From Bacteroidales bacterium (GTDB lineage: Bacteria > Bacteroidota > Bacteroidia > Bacteroidales > P3): a stretch of 64,000 bases of DNA. Where the stretch lies: positions 62,001-126,000 of the forward strand of contig JAFROL010000029.1 of assembly GCA_017429685.1 (NCBI GenBank), written 5' to 3'. Shown in pieces: positions 50,751 through 58,631 of this stretch. The translations under genes and the position numbers were made by a program. Numbering within the stretch: position 1 is the stretch's first letter; every line of letters begins with the position of its first letter. The notes beneath the pieces are model-generated. The model was not told where the DNA came from. It was given only the letters and a program-made list of their open reading frames with translations, and ran no database searches.

Positions 50751-52070
50751 TTAGAGGGTTATGCTGAATCCGACGCTGAAAGGATAGAGCTTCTGGTCGA
50801 GGGCAGGACGCGAGTTGGATTGGCCGGTCCGTGAGCGGAAAAGGGGCGTGAGTGTGCTTTCGACAAAGAAGCTCAGTTTGTCGTAGCTGACAGAAAATTT
50901 GGCGCCGAGCTGGAAGCGGTTGAAGTATTTGCCAAGGCTCTCGTTGTTGCTTACTGCAGCCTTGTTCTGGTCCTGACAGAAACCGGTGCGGACCAGATAG
51001 AAACTCTTGTTGAATAAGGTGATTCCGGGCCGCAGCTCGGCACCGATGCGCAGACCGCGGTAGTCGGTGCGCTTGCGCCATTCGAGGTGGATGGGGATGA
51101 AAAACTGATAACTGAGCATCGTGCTGCTCCACGTAATATTGCTGTTGCTGGGTCCGAAAATGCTGCTGGCATCGACGGCCCGGAGCGAGGTGAGGCCGCT
51201 GACTGTGTCGACAATGAGGTCGAGGAAGGCGTTGTCGGTGTGGTAGGTTTCAACCTTGAATCCAAAACCAGTCGACAGGCCCCAATGCGGGCGCTGCCAG
51301 GTGGCTATGCGGCCGCTGAAGGAATAGTGGAATCCGGTGCCCCAAACGAAATTGCCCGTCGGCATATTGCCGCCACCGAAGGGACGGCTGGCCAGATACG
51401 ACGTGCCGCCGGAAAAGTCCATAAAGGCTCCCTGTTCGCCTGTGTGGCGATAAAGGATGGCGAGGGGCGCTTCGTCGACAACTTTACCGTTTTCGACAAT
51501 GCGGGCGCCGCCGTAGATGTCGCGCTGGACCTTGTCGGCGTGGATTGTGTTGTGGCGAACCAAAGAATAGTCGTTGGCGTTGATGTGTACCGTCTTGGCA
51601 ACGAGGGGCTGCTTGACCGAGATGATGCTGTTGCCTTCTGCCTGCAGAACCAGCGCGTCGAGCGTCAGCGTGTCGCTGTGGGCGTCGGACAGGGTTATCA
51701 TCGACTCACCTGTCGCGTTCAGCGACATATTGCTTGCGGTGGTGTGCAGCTGAATTCGGTTGTGGTAGGGGAATCCGTTGCCGAAGGTGAGGGTAGTGCC
51801 AAACTGCCCTTCGCTCAGCGACAGTTTTTCGGCGGGGAACTGCAGCGAGTCGATTTCTTGGACGGTTCCATAGGTTACTACGCTGATGTAGTTGGCGGTA
51901 TCGCATACCACTTGGATGTCGTAGTCGCCTGTGGTCCTGACGATTCGTGGCGCTTTGGGCAGGTCCTGTTTCAGTACGATGGGGAACTGCTGCGAGTAGG
52001 CGTTTGGCCCGCAAAGATTGAAGAGGGAAATCAATGCTGTGACGAGGATTGTTTTAATCTTTCTGTTCAT
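50751..52070 (-). CDS. Secreted two-domain protein: adhesin-like head and outer-membrane barrel
   Basis: A 439-residue protein with signal peptide (1-26, ending AYSQQ). Residues about 30-200 form a right-handed beta-solenoid-like region as in DUF2807 'head GIN' proteins (DYDIQVVCDTANYISVVTYG, SMITLSDAHSDTLTLDALVL). Residues 225-439 look like a beta-barrel (GFHYSFSGRIATWQRPHWGL, LYPFSVGFSITL). It lies between the anti-sigma-like gene and another barrel gene. The family assignments are by appearance only. Confidence 0.75.
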   Translation of the reverse strand: MNRKIKTILVTALISLFNLCGPNAYSQQFPIVLKQDLPKAPRIVRTTGDYDIQVVCDTANYISVVTYGTVQEIDSLQFPAEKLSLSEGQFGTTLTFGNGFPYHNRIQLHTTASNMSLNATGESMITLSDAHSDTLTLDALVLQAEGNSIISVKQPLVAKTVHINANDYSLVRHNTIHADKVQRDIYGGARIVENGKVVDEAPLAILYRHTGEQGAFMDFSGGTSYLASRPFGGGNMPTGNFVWGTGFHYSFSGRIATWQRPHWGLSTGFGFKVETYHTDNAFLDLIVDTVSGLTSLRAVDASSIFGPSNSNITWSSTMLSYQFFIPIHLEWRKRTDYRGLRIGAELRPGITLFNKSFYLVRTGFCQDQNKAAVSNNESLGKYFNRFQLGAKFSVSYDKLSFFVESTLTPLFRSRTGQSNSRPALDQKLYPFSVGFSITL

Positions 52071-52097
52071 ATCGTGATGTTTTTTGTTTTCAATGGT

Positions 52098-52904
52098 TTA
52101 ATCTGTGTATGCAAGAAGTGTGTCGTTGATTTGCTGGCGGTTAAGGCGCCGGACGAAGAATTCTACGGCTCGGCCGACGATCCCTTTCTCGTCCTCCATT
52201 GCCAGCTGCGAGTTCTCGATGGTATATCCGCGTATGGCGTTGGGGTTGGACGACGGGGCAGGGGCAGGCTCGATTTCGACAAGGTTGTCGGTCTCGACGA
52301 TGATTGTCCCGCCCACGATGCGAATGTTTCTGCTGGGTTGAGGGACCTCGGCCAGCAGGGGTTGGCTGTCTTGTGAAATCGTATTGTTGGGTATGGTTGG
52401 TAGCTCGGTGTTGGTGACGGTGTCGGAAGCGGTGTCAATGTCAGTGTTTGAAGTGTTTGCCGCAAGATAGACGGGCGGTTTTTGCGCTGGGTTGATATAG
52501 AGACTGTCGAAAGGAATGGAATCCGAAACGGACTGGACAGCGTTCAATTTCAGGCTGTCGGAATGCGAAACCACGGCTGTCGGACTGGCAGGGGTGCCGG
52601 ATGTGGAAAATGAGCGCATAATGGCTCCGGCGATGATGAACAGTGCCACTGCTGCTGCCGCGCTCCAGCCGCGAAGCGGAAAGCGGAAAGCGGAAAGCGG
52701 AAAGCGATGCAGCATACGCTCCTTGCCAGGCATCGTCACAGGCGGGGCTGTCACTCGCAGCGAGGCGTCGCTCACAGCGTCAAGCTCGAGATGCAGTTCG
52801 GGATGCTTGCCAAGATAGGCTTCCACCTCGGCAATCTCTTGCTGGTTGAGCTCGCCGTCGATGTAGCGCATCAGGTAGCCTTCGTAGTTTTCGTTAGTTA
52901 TCAT
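52098..52904 (-). CDS. Probable anti-sigma factor, membrane-spanning
   Basis: A 268-residue protein. The N-terminus has the anti-sigma layout common in Bacteroidota (MRYIDGELNQQEIAEVEAYL, then GKHPELHLELD), without zinc ligands. One transmembrane helix lies at about 80-96 (AAAAVALFIIAGAIM). The periplasmic part is Ser/Thr/Pro-rich. It follows the ECF sigma gene on the same strand, separated by 208 bp of tandem repeat. Residues 66-77 (HRFPLSAFRFPL) just before the helix are encoded by a GCGGAAA repeat. The C-terminus FFVRRLNRQQINDTLLAYTD is conserved-looking but unassigned. Confidence 0.78.
   Translation of the reverse strand: MITNENYEGYLMRYIDGELNQQEIAEVEAYLGKHPELHLELDAVSDASLRVTAPPVTMPGKERMLHRFPLSAFRFPLRGWSAAAAVALFIIAGAIMRSFSTSGTPASPTAVVSHSDSLKLNAVQSVSDSIPFDSLYINPAQKPPVYLAANTSNTDIDTASDTVTNTELPTIPNNTISQDSQPLLAEVPQPSRNIRIVGGTIIVETDNLVEIEPAPAPSSNPNAIRGYTIENSQLAMEDEKGIVGRAVEFFVRRLNRQQINDTLLAYTD
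52671..52706. repeat. Intragenic GCGGAAA repeat in the anti-sigma-like gene
   Basis: Five tandem GCGGAAA heptamers in the plus-strand reading, preceded by GCGAA. In frame they encode FPLSAFRFPL between the N-terminal domain and the membrane helix. Confidence 0.9.
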
Positions 52905-52920
52905 ATTATTATTCTTTTTT

Positions 52921-53097
52921 TAACTTTAACCTTAACCTTAACTTTAACTTTAACCTTAACCTTAACCTTAACCTTAACCTTAAACTCAGATACAAATACT
53001 ATTGTCCCTTAACTTCTCTTAACTTCCCTTAACTTCTCTTAACTTCCCTTAACTCCCCTTAACTTCCTTTAACTTTCCTTAACTTCCTTAACGTTAT
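52921..53097. repeat. Two tandem repeats between the ECF sigma and anti-sigma genes
   Basis: The 52921-52984 block is a hexamer array TAACCT/TAACTT (about 11 copies). After a short unique part with ATTGTCCC, 53007-53092 is a 10-bp array CTTAACTTCC with variants (about 8 copies). Together they fill almost all the spacer inside the operon. Confidence 0.95.
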
Positions 53098-53112
53098 GGT
53101 TAACGTTTTTTC

Positions 53113-53598
53113 TCAATATCGGTAATCCTCCAATAGTTTCTTCATTGTTTTTCTTGCCCTAAAAAGGTAGACGCCCACTTGCTGTTCGCTAAGTCCGGTC
53201 ATCGTTGCCATCTCCTCATAGCTGTAGCCCTCCAGGTCTTTGAGCAGGACGAGTTGCCGCTGTTGGTCGGGCAGTTGGTTGAGGGCTTGCTGCATAGCGT
53301 CGCGCAGTTCGAAGTCGTCGTGCTGGTTGTAGTTATCCTTGGTTGGCATCAGCTGTCCTTGTGCGTCGCGGACCACGGCGCGGTGGCGGTGCCGGTCGAC
53401 AAGCTTGCGGTAGAGGATGCGGATCAGGTAGCCTTTGGCCTCGTCGTGTCTTGTCTCTTCGCGCTTTTCCCACAAGGTCAGGAAACAGTCCTGTACAACA
53501 TCCTGGCTGTCGTCGCTGTCGCCAGTGTAGCGTAGCGCGAAGCGGAAGAGGTCGTCGCTGTATCGTTTGACGCAGTCGTTGTATTCCTTTGTTGTCAT
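53113..53598 (-). CDS. ECF sigma factor (sigma-70 family)
   Basis: A 161-residue sigma factor with region 2 (FRFALRYTGDSDDSQDVVQD, then CFLTLWEKR) and region 4 (LPDQQRQLVLLKDLEGYSYE, then EMATMTGLSEQQVGVYLFRA), spaced as in Bacteroidota ECF factors. The start MTTKEYNDCVKRY was chosen over a longer frame because codons before it lack homology. It probably directs its own operon: anti-sigma, adhesin-like protein and barrel. The promoter was not identified with confidence; an imperfect TATTTTG lies near 53665 on the minus strand. Confidence 0.9.
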   Translation of the reverse strand: MTTKEYNDCVKRYSDDLFRFALRYTGDSDDSQDVVQDCFLTLWEKREETRHDEAKGYLIRILYRKLVDRHRHRAVVRDAQGQLMPTKDNYNQHDDFELRDAMQQALNQLPDQQRQLVLLKDLEGYSYEEMATMTGLSEQQVGVYLFRARKTMKKLLEDYRY

Positions 53599-53682
53599 CG
53601 AGAACCTTGTGAGTGTGGTTTTGTTGTTTAACCTTTTTGTCCAATATACGTTTGGGCGACGCAAAATATTACAAAGTGAAAT

Positions 53683-53713
53683 AAAAAAAGCGACGGAATG
53701 ACTTTCCGCCGCT
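53683..53713 (-). terminator. Intrinsic terminator downstream of the T9SS gene at 53743
   Basis: On the minus strand AGCGGCGGAA, short loop, TTCCGTCGCT, then TTTTTTATTT. The stem is ten base pairs with one mismatch. It separates the T9SS gene from the sigma operon. Confidence 0.8.
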
Positions 53714-53742
53714 ATAGTGCGATGTAAATCAGCTTCTGTTCG

Positions 53743-55089
53743 CTATCGAATCAACGTCACTGTGCCGATGCCTTCGCGGCTGCGGCCGTCGGGCAGGTGG
53801 ACTTCGTATTTGTAGGTGTAGGAGCCTTGGGGCGCGATGTGGTCTTTGTAGGTGCCGTCCCATTCGGCATTGGGGTCGGTGGAGCTGAAAAGCAGGTTGC
53901 CCCAGCGGTTGTAGATATATAGCTCATATTTCACAGGCTCGAAGTCCATATAGCCTCTGAAGCGGTTGTTGGTCTCCAATTCGGGCGTGAAGGCGTTGGG
54001 GAACCAGATGCTGTATTGCTGTGGCTCGTATGGCGGTGTGATGACGGTACTGTCCAATGTGATATGAACTATGATTGTCGAGTCGCAGCCGTACTGGGTT
54101 GAGTAGTTGAAGGTGTAGTCTCCTTCCGCATAGAGAGGCATACTGTCGAAATAGAAAGTGTCGCCAATGCTGATGATAATGTTTAACTCTTCGGTCGAGG
54201 GTGCGGCTTCGTACAGGTGCAGCTGATAATGCCAAGTGGTGCAGGCTGTTGCCGAGTCTCTCAAATGGAGCAGTGCGGCATCGCCGGGAGCAACATTGAA
54301 TCCGTATCCAGAATAGCCTTCGCCTTGGCAGATGGTGTCGTATAAGTTGGTGTAGATGTGGGTTCGCGGGTGAAAGGTTACGTCATCGATGAAGGCCAAG
54401 TCATTAAACCAGCCGTATGGAGCTCCCACCAAGAGGTATGAAGAGTCGTTGATATGGTTGCGTCGCTGTAGGGTGCTGTCAATCCTCAAGGCAAAATGAC
54501 AGGGAGTGGGTAGGGTGTCGGCTACAATTAAAGTGTCATAATTCCAGTAATAACCATTATGCGGTGCCATATCGTTGGTGTCGGGCCGGCGCTGGACGGC
54601 GAAGGTGTCGAGGGCGAAGAAAGAGTTTCCGATGTCGTCGATGTCGCCGACGTATCCGATGATGAGGTAGACAAATATAGTCCAATATAAGCCACCGTCA
54701 ATGGCAGCTTTGAAAGTGATTTTTACAGGAGCCTCGGCCAAAGGTGGACTGACTATTGTCTGCTGGAATCGGTTGCCAACGGTATCTACATAGCCATCAC
54801 CGTCACTGTCGCAAAGATGATATCCAGTCATAATGTGCAGGGCATCATTGAATCCATTATCCAATCGCCAAAACAACACCTGATACTGGTTGCAACCTGT
54901 CGGCACACCCTGCCATAGGGTCCAGCAACGGTCGGTTCCCTGCGCACCGTATATGTATTGATGGTTGTTCCAATAGCCATTAAATGTCTCTATATATGGC
55001 AATTCACGAGGTGTGCATCCTGGCTGAGCCCATATCAGAGAGGGTGAGATGCTGAAAATGACCAGTAGTATGATGAAATGTCGTTTCAT
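53743..55089 (-). CDS. Secreted T9SS substrate with gliding-motility-type C-terminal domain
   Basis: A 448-residue protein with signal peptide (1-21, ending LIWAQ). The N-terminal half is a jelly-roll-like domain (ELPYIETFNGYWNNHQYIYG; FIDDVTFHPRTH), as in MAM/choice-of-anchor proteins. One repeat of the type YGCDSTIIVHITLDS follows. The end (about 365-448) is the type-B T9SS sorting domain: WFPNAFTPELETNNRFRGYM, LYIYNRWGNLLFSS, EWDGTYKDHIAPQGSYTYKY. Its 3' 170 bp are almost identical to those of the next gene upstream. Surface attachment is inferred. Confidence 0.88.
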   Translation of the reverse strand: MKRHFIILLVIFSISPSLIWAQPGCTPRELPYIETFNGYWNNHQYIYGAQGTDRCWTLWQGVPTGCNQYQVLFWRLDNGFNDALHIMTGYHLCDSDGDGYVDTVGNRFQQTIVSPPLAEAPVKITFKAAIDGGLYWTIFVYLIIGYVGDIDDIGNSFFALDTFAVQRRPDTNDMAPHNGYYWNYDTLIVADTLPTPCHFALRIDSTLQRRNHINDSSYLLVGAPYGWFNDLAFIDDVTFHPRTHIYTNLYDTICQGEGYSGYGFNVAPGDAALLHLRDSATACTTWHYQLHLYEAAPSTEELNIIISIGDTFYFDSMPLYAEGDYTFNYSTQYGCDSTIIVHITLDSTVITPPYEPQQYSIWFPNAFTPELETNNRFRGYMDFEPVKYELYIYNRWGNLLFSSTDPNAEWDGTYKDHIAPQGSYTYKYEVHLPDGRSREGIGTVTLIR

Positions 55090-55141
55090 TTTGTTGCTGT
55101 TACCTTGACTTTATCTTTTAAGGGCTGTTTCCTTTCACATT

Positions 55142-56875
55142 TTACCTTATCACCGTCACGGTGCCGATGCCTTCGCGGCTGCGGCCGTCGGGCAGGTGGA
55201 CTTCGTATTTGTAGGTGTAAGAGCCTTGGGACGCGATGTGGCCTTTGTAGGTGCCGTCCCATTCGGCATTGGGGTCGGTGGTACGGAAAATGAGGTTGCC
55301 CCAGCGGTTGTAGATGTACAGCTCGTACTTCACGGGAATGAAGGCCATAAAACCGCGGAAGCTGTTGTTTGTCTCCTGCTCGGGTGTGATGGCATTGGGG
55401 AACCAGATGTCGTACATCGCGTCGTCGCCCGTAGGTGGGTCGTGTGGGGGATTTACCGGTGGTGTCTCGTTAAGGCCAACAGTCAGCGTGACAGTCGAAT
55501 CGCAGCCATAGCTGTTGGTGAGGTGGAAAATATATGTCCCGCTGTCGGTGATTTCAGTTCCTGCGAAGGTGATTGTGTCGCCGGCGTTGATATCAATGTG
55601 CATCTCGGTGGCGTGCGTAGGCAGTGCTGTCAGTTTCAGGATGTAGTGCCGTTGCAGGACGTTGCTGGTGCTGTCCCTTGTGTATGTGTATGTTCCCGGC
55701 AGTGTTGGCTGGACGGAGAATCCATAGTTGTCGTAGAGCGTTCCGAGGCATATTGTGTCGCGGATGGTGACGGTGTCCTTTCTGATGACGGTGTGCAGGT
55801 GCAGCGTCACGGTCGAGTCGCATCCGTTGGTGGCTGTGGTGGTGTGGATGTAGGTACCGCTGTCGGTAAGTGTGGAGTCGAAGAAGGTGTAGCTGTCGCC
55901 GACAAAGATGGTGTCGAAGAGCACGGTGTCGCTCCTTGGAATGACTGTCAGCGTAAGTAGGTGGACGGTGACGCTGCTGTCGTTTACGACGGTTGTGTAA
56001 TGGTGGGTGAAGGTGCCAGCAGAGTCGGTGCTGATAAGGAGAGAGCCATAGCCGGTGTATGTCGCACCCTGACAGGCGGTGTCGGTGTGCTGCACGGTGT
56101 CGCGGGTTGTGATGTTCGCCGGGAAGATGTGGATGTCGTCGATAAAAGCGGAATGCCCACCGCTTGGACAATCATTCGTGTCGCAGCTTTTGGTGCGGAA
56201 TGCGATGCGGTAGGGCGGCTCTATGCCGTCGAACATTCCCATTATATTGACATCGAACACCTGCCATTCATAGCCGTTGAGCGTGTATGTTTGAGTCGAG
56301 AATGGAATGAAATCGCGTCCGCAGGTAGGGTTGCAAGGCCAAGAGTTGATCCATCCCCAGGCCCATCCACGTCCCTCATTTATCATTGTGGTGTCGGGAA
56401 TGGAATCGGACAATATGCCGATTTCGATATCAAACGGCAGATTTTGACAATCGTAGATGGAATATATTGTAGTGTCGTGATATCTGTGAAACTCGAAGGA
56501 TACCCTTTCGGGCAGTTCGTAGAACCAGGGAGATGCCAGCAGCGTGCCGCCACACTTGTAGTCGTATGTTGTGTCACGGTAGTAATCATTTATCGCGTGT
56601 GCATAGTCCATCAGAACCATATGGTTATACATTTGGTTGTGGTGCATAGGCCCGTCTGTTGATAGTCCTGCAATACCAGCATAGCCACGTGAGCAACACT
56701 CCCAGCCACCGAAGAAGTGGTAGGCAGGATAGTACTGAAATGCACCAAGATGCCTTATGGAGTCGGTGCCATAGCTCTCGAAATCATCAAAATAAGGCAG
56801 CGTCACAACGACCTGGCTGTGCAGGTTGGCTGTGCAGAGCAACATCATTATGGCAATAATATATTTCCCCTTCAT
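55142..56875 (-). CDS. Secreted T9SS substrate, paralogue of the neighbouring gene
   Basis: A 577-residue protein with signal peptide (about 1-20, ending LHSQ). The N-terminal 230 residues are a jelly-roll-like domain (YFDDFESYGTDSIRHLGAFQ; GGHSAFIDDIHIFPANI). Several repeats with NGCDSTVTLHLHTV and YGCDSTVTLTVGL sequences follow. The C-terminal T9SS sorting domain (WFPNAITPEQETNNSFRGFM to REGIGTVTVIR) closely matches that of the downstream paralogue. The pair lies head to tail with 52 bp between and probably forms one transcript. Confidence 0.88.
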   Translation of the reverse strand: MKGKYIIAIMMLLCTANLHSQVVVTLPYFDDFESYGTDSIRHLGAFQYYPAYHFFGGWECCSRGYAGIAGLSTDGPMHHNQMYNHMVLMDYAHAINDYYRDTTYDYKCGGTLLASPWFYELPERVSFEFHRYHDTTIYSIYDCQNLPFDIEIGILSDSIPDTTMINEGRGWAWGWINSWPCNPTCGRDFIPFSTQTYTLNGYEWQVFDVNIMGMFDGIEPPYRIAFRTKSCDTNDCPSGGHSAFIDDIHIFPANITTRDTVQHTDTACQGATYTGYGSLLISTDSAGTFTHHYTTVVNDSSVTVHLLTLTVIPRSDTVLFDTIFVGDSYTFFDSTLTDSGTYIHTTTATNGCDSTVTLHLHTVIRKDTVTIRDTICLGTLYDNYGFSVQPTLPGTYTYTRDSTSNVLQRHYILKLTALPTHATEMHIDINAGDTITFAGTEITDSGTYIFHLTNSYGCDSTVTLTVGLNETPPVNPPHDPPTGDDAMYDIWFPNAITPEQETNNSFRGFMAFIPVKYELYIYNRWGNLIFRTTDPNAEWDGTYKGHIASQGSYTYKYEVHLPDGRSREGIGTVTVIR

Positions 56876-56983
56876 TGACTTTTTTTGTATATATAGTGTG
56901 TTAAAGAGGCAAAAAAGTTTTGGAAAATTTGTTAAATGATGTTAAATGTCTATCTGGAAATAAATGATTGTGTGAATATCAGA

Positions 56984-57060
56984 AAGTTAAAGGGAGTTAA
57001 AGGACAATAGAACTCTGTAAGTGCATTTGTCCCTTAACTCCCTTTAACTTCCTTTAACTC
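56984..57060. repeat. Hairpin-forming AGTTAAAGG repeat containing a stop codon
   Basis: Arms 56984-57007 and 57027-57050 (24 bp, one mismatch) enclose a 19-nt loop. Words are AGTTAAAGGG. The right side runs into the last codon of the DUF3857 gene, whose stop (TAA at 57054-57056, minus strand) is part of the word. Confidence 0.9.
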
Positions 57061-58577
57061 CCCATAATCGGCTTCCCTTTTTCGGCGCGGATGGTGACGG
57101 TCTTGTAGGTCGTCCAGTCCTGCATCATCCGGCGGAAGGCTTTGTATTGCTTCGGGGTGACGATGCCGTCTTTGACGTCGATGCTCAGCTCGCGGACTAC
57201 GTCTATCTGGCCTGTGGGCAGCTGCTTGATGCAGATGCGGATGGTGCCGATACCTTTCTCGGTGCGACTGATGTCGACTGGCTTAACGAGCGTGTGCTTG
57301 GGGGTGCGTGGCAGGGCGATGGTGTAGTGGTATTTCTCGTTGCAGTTGCGCACCTTGAGCGGAGCCTTGCGGACGCTGGTCAGGAAGGCGGGGTCGATGC
57401 TGATGCTGCCGTTCTCGGTGGGCAGAGTCATCTGGCGGTAGCTGCCGCCGACGCGCGGGCCGTCCCATATCAGGTCGCGGCTGATGTCGATGGTGCGCTG
57501 CTCGTCGATGGCGGCACCGTCGAGGCGGGCGGGACGCTTTCTGTCGGTCGACAGGTTATAGGTCATCGGACGGCCGTCCTCGTGGACGGTCACGTGCACG
57601 CCGTTGTCGTACTCTTCAGCACCGAACCCGGCTTCGCGCAGCATAGCCGCGACGAGGCGCTTCTTGTCGGCGGGCGTGCCGCATCCGCTGAGGAAGGTCT
57701 CTTTGGCCGACGAACGCTTGTAGCCGACCAGGCTGAGCGGAAAGTCGGTGGTGTGGATGTTGTCGAGGACGTAGTTGCGTATGTTGGTGGCGTATGTCAG
57801 CTGGTCATTGTCGTGGAGCTCGCCGACGGTGTAGATGGCCTCGGGCAGCTTCTCGTCGGACGATTCGGCGAGGTCGCTGGGACGCTTGCCGCAGCTGATG
57901 TTGACGGTGGGGTAGAGGGTCTCGGCGGCAGGCAGATAGTTGTCTATGTACTTCTGCGGCAGGTCGGTGGCGATTTGGTGGAAGGTGTGTTTATCCTTCA
58001 GGGTCTGGATTTTGAAGTCGCCGTGTGCGACGGTGTAGCCGATGGATTGCTCGCTGTCCTTGGGCAGGTCGACGATGACCTCGTATTTCTTCACGGGGCA
58101 GTCCTCGACCAGCACGAGCGCTTCGTCCAGGTAGCTGCCCTGGCGGTGGATGGTGTAGTCGAGCACGATGATGCAGTCGTATTCCAGCGCAGTGTGGACC
58201 ACCACGCGTTCGCGGATGCCGTTGTAACGGCCGCAGTCGGTGCACTGGCTCGGCAGCTGGTCGATGAAGGCGTTCTGCGGGGTCTGCACGCGGCTGCCGT
58301 CCTTGCGGATGGTGTAGCTTTCGTTGATGGTCAGCCGGTCGGTGGCGGGATTGTAGAGGATGAAGGTCTCGCCCTTGTCGGCGTAGGCGGTGATGGCGCG
58401 GTTGCGCAGCAGCTTGATTTCCTTGCGGAAACTGATGTCCATTGTGCCGTCGGTATTCACCTTGTAGGTGCGGCGTATCAGGTTGTACTCGGCATCCTGG
58501 GCGTAGGAAACGGAGAACGGAGAACTGAAAACGGAGAACAATGCGACGGCGGCTAATATTTTGAAGATTCTATTCAT
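57054..58577 (-). CDS. DUF3857-family secreted protein with degenerate transglutaminase-like part
   Basis: A 507-residue protein with signal peptide (about 1-26, ending VSYAQD). Residues 30-230 are the DUF3857 beta domain (YNLIRRTYKVNTDGTMDISF). A transglutaminase-like segment at about 295-335 keeps one cysteine (FLSGCGTPADKKRLVAAML, then REAGF), but no clear His-Asp partners, so it is likely inactive. The tail is beta-rich. The signal peptide contains LFSVFSSPFSV, encoded by the spacer word GAGAACGGA (58508-58541). It follows the related gene upstream across a GGTTAA repeat, likely one transcript. Confidence 0.82.
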   Translation of the reverse strand: MNRIFKILAAVALFSVFSSPFSVSYAQDAEYNLIRRTYKVNTDGTMDISFRKEIKLLRNRAITAYADKGETFILYNPATDRLTINESYTIRKDGSRVQTPQNAFIDQLPSQCTDCGRYNGIRERVVVHTALEYDCIIVLDYTIHRQGSYLDEALVLVEDCPVKKYEVIVDLPKDSEQSIGYTVAHGDFKIQTLKDKHTFHQIATDLPQKYIDNYLPAAETLYPTVNISCGKRPSDLAESSDEKLPEAIYTVGELHDNDQLTYATNIRNYVLDNIHTTDFPLSLVGYKRSSAKETFLSGCGTPADKKRLVAAMLREAGFGAEEYDNGVHVTVHEDGRPMTYNLSTDRKRPARLDGAAIDEQRTIDISRDLIWDGPRVGGSYRQMTLPTENGSISIDPAFLTSVRKAPLKVRNCNEKYHYTIALPRTPKHTLVKPVDISRTEKGIGTIRICIKQLPTGQIDVVRELSIDVKDGIVTPKQYKAFRRMMQDWTTYKTVTIRAEKGKPIMGS

Positions 58578-58581
58578 TTCT

Positions 58582-58630
58582 ATTTAAAGTTAAAGTTAAG
58601 GTTAAGGTTAAAGTTAAAGTTAAGGTTAAA
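58582..58630. repeat. TTAAAG/TTAAGG hexamer array between two DUF3857 genes
   Basis: About eight tandem hexamers (AAAGTT and AAGGTT) fill the 54-bp spacer. The unit is the same as in the sigma/anti-sigma spacer. Confidence 0.93.
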
Positions 58631-58631
58631 G

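Noticed and set aside
52921..53097. CRISPR array or telomere-like sequence
   Set aside because: Hexamer units without spacers; simple tandem repetition inside an operon.
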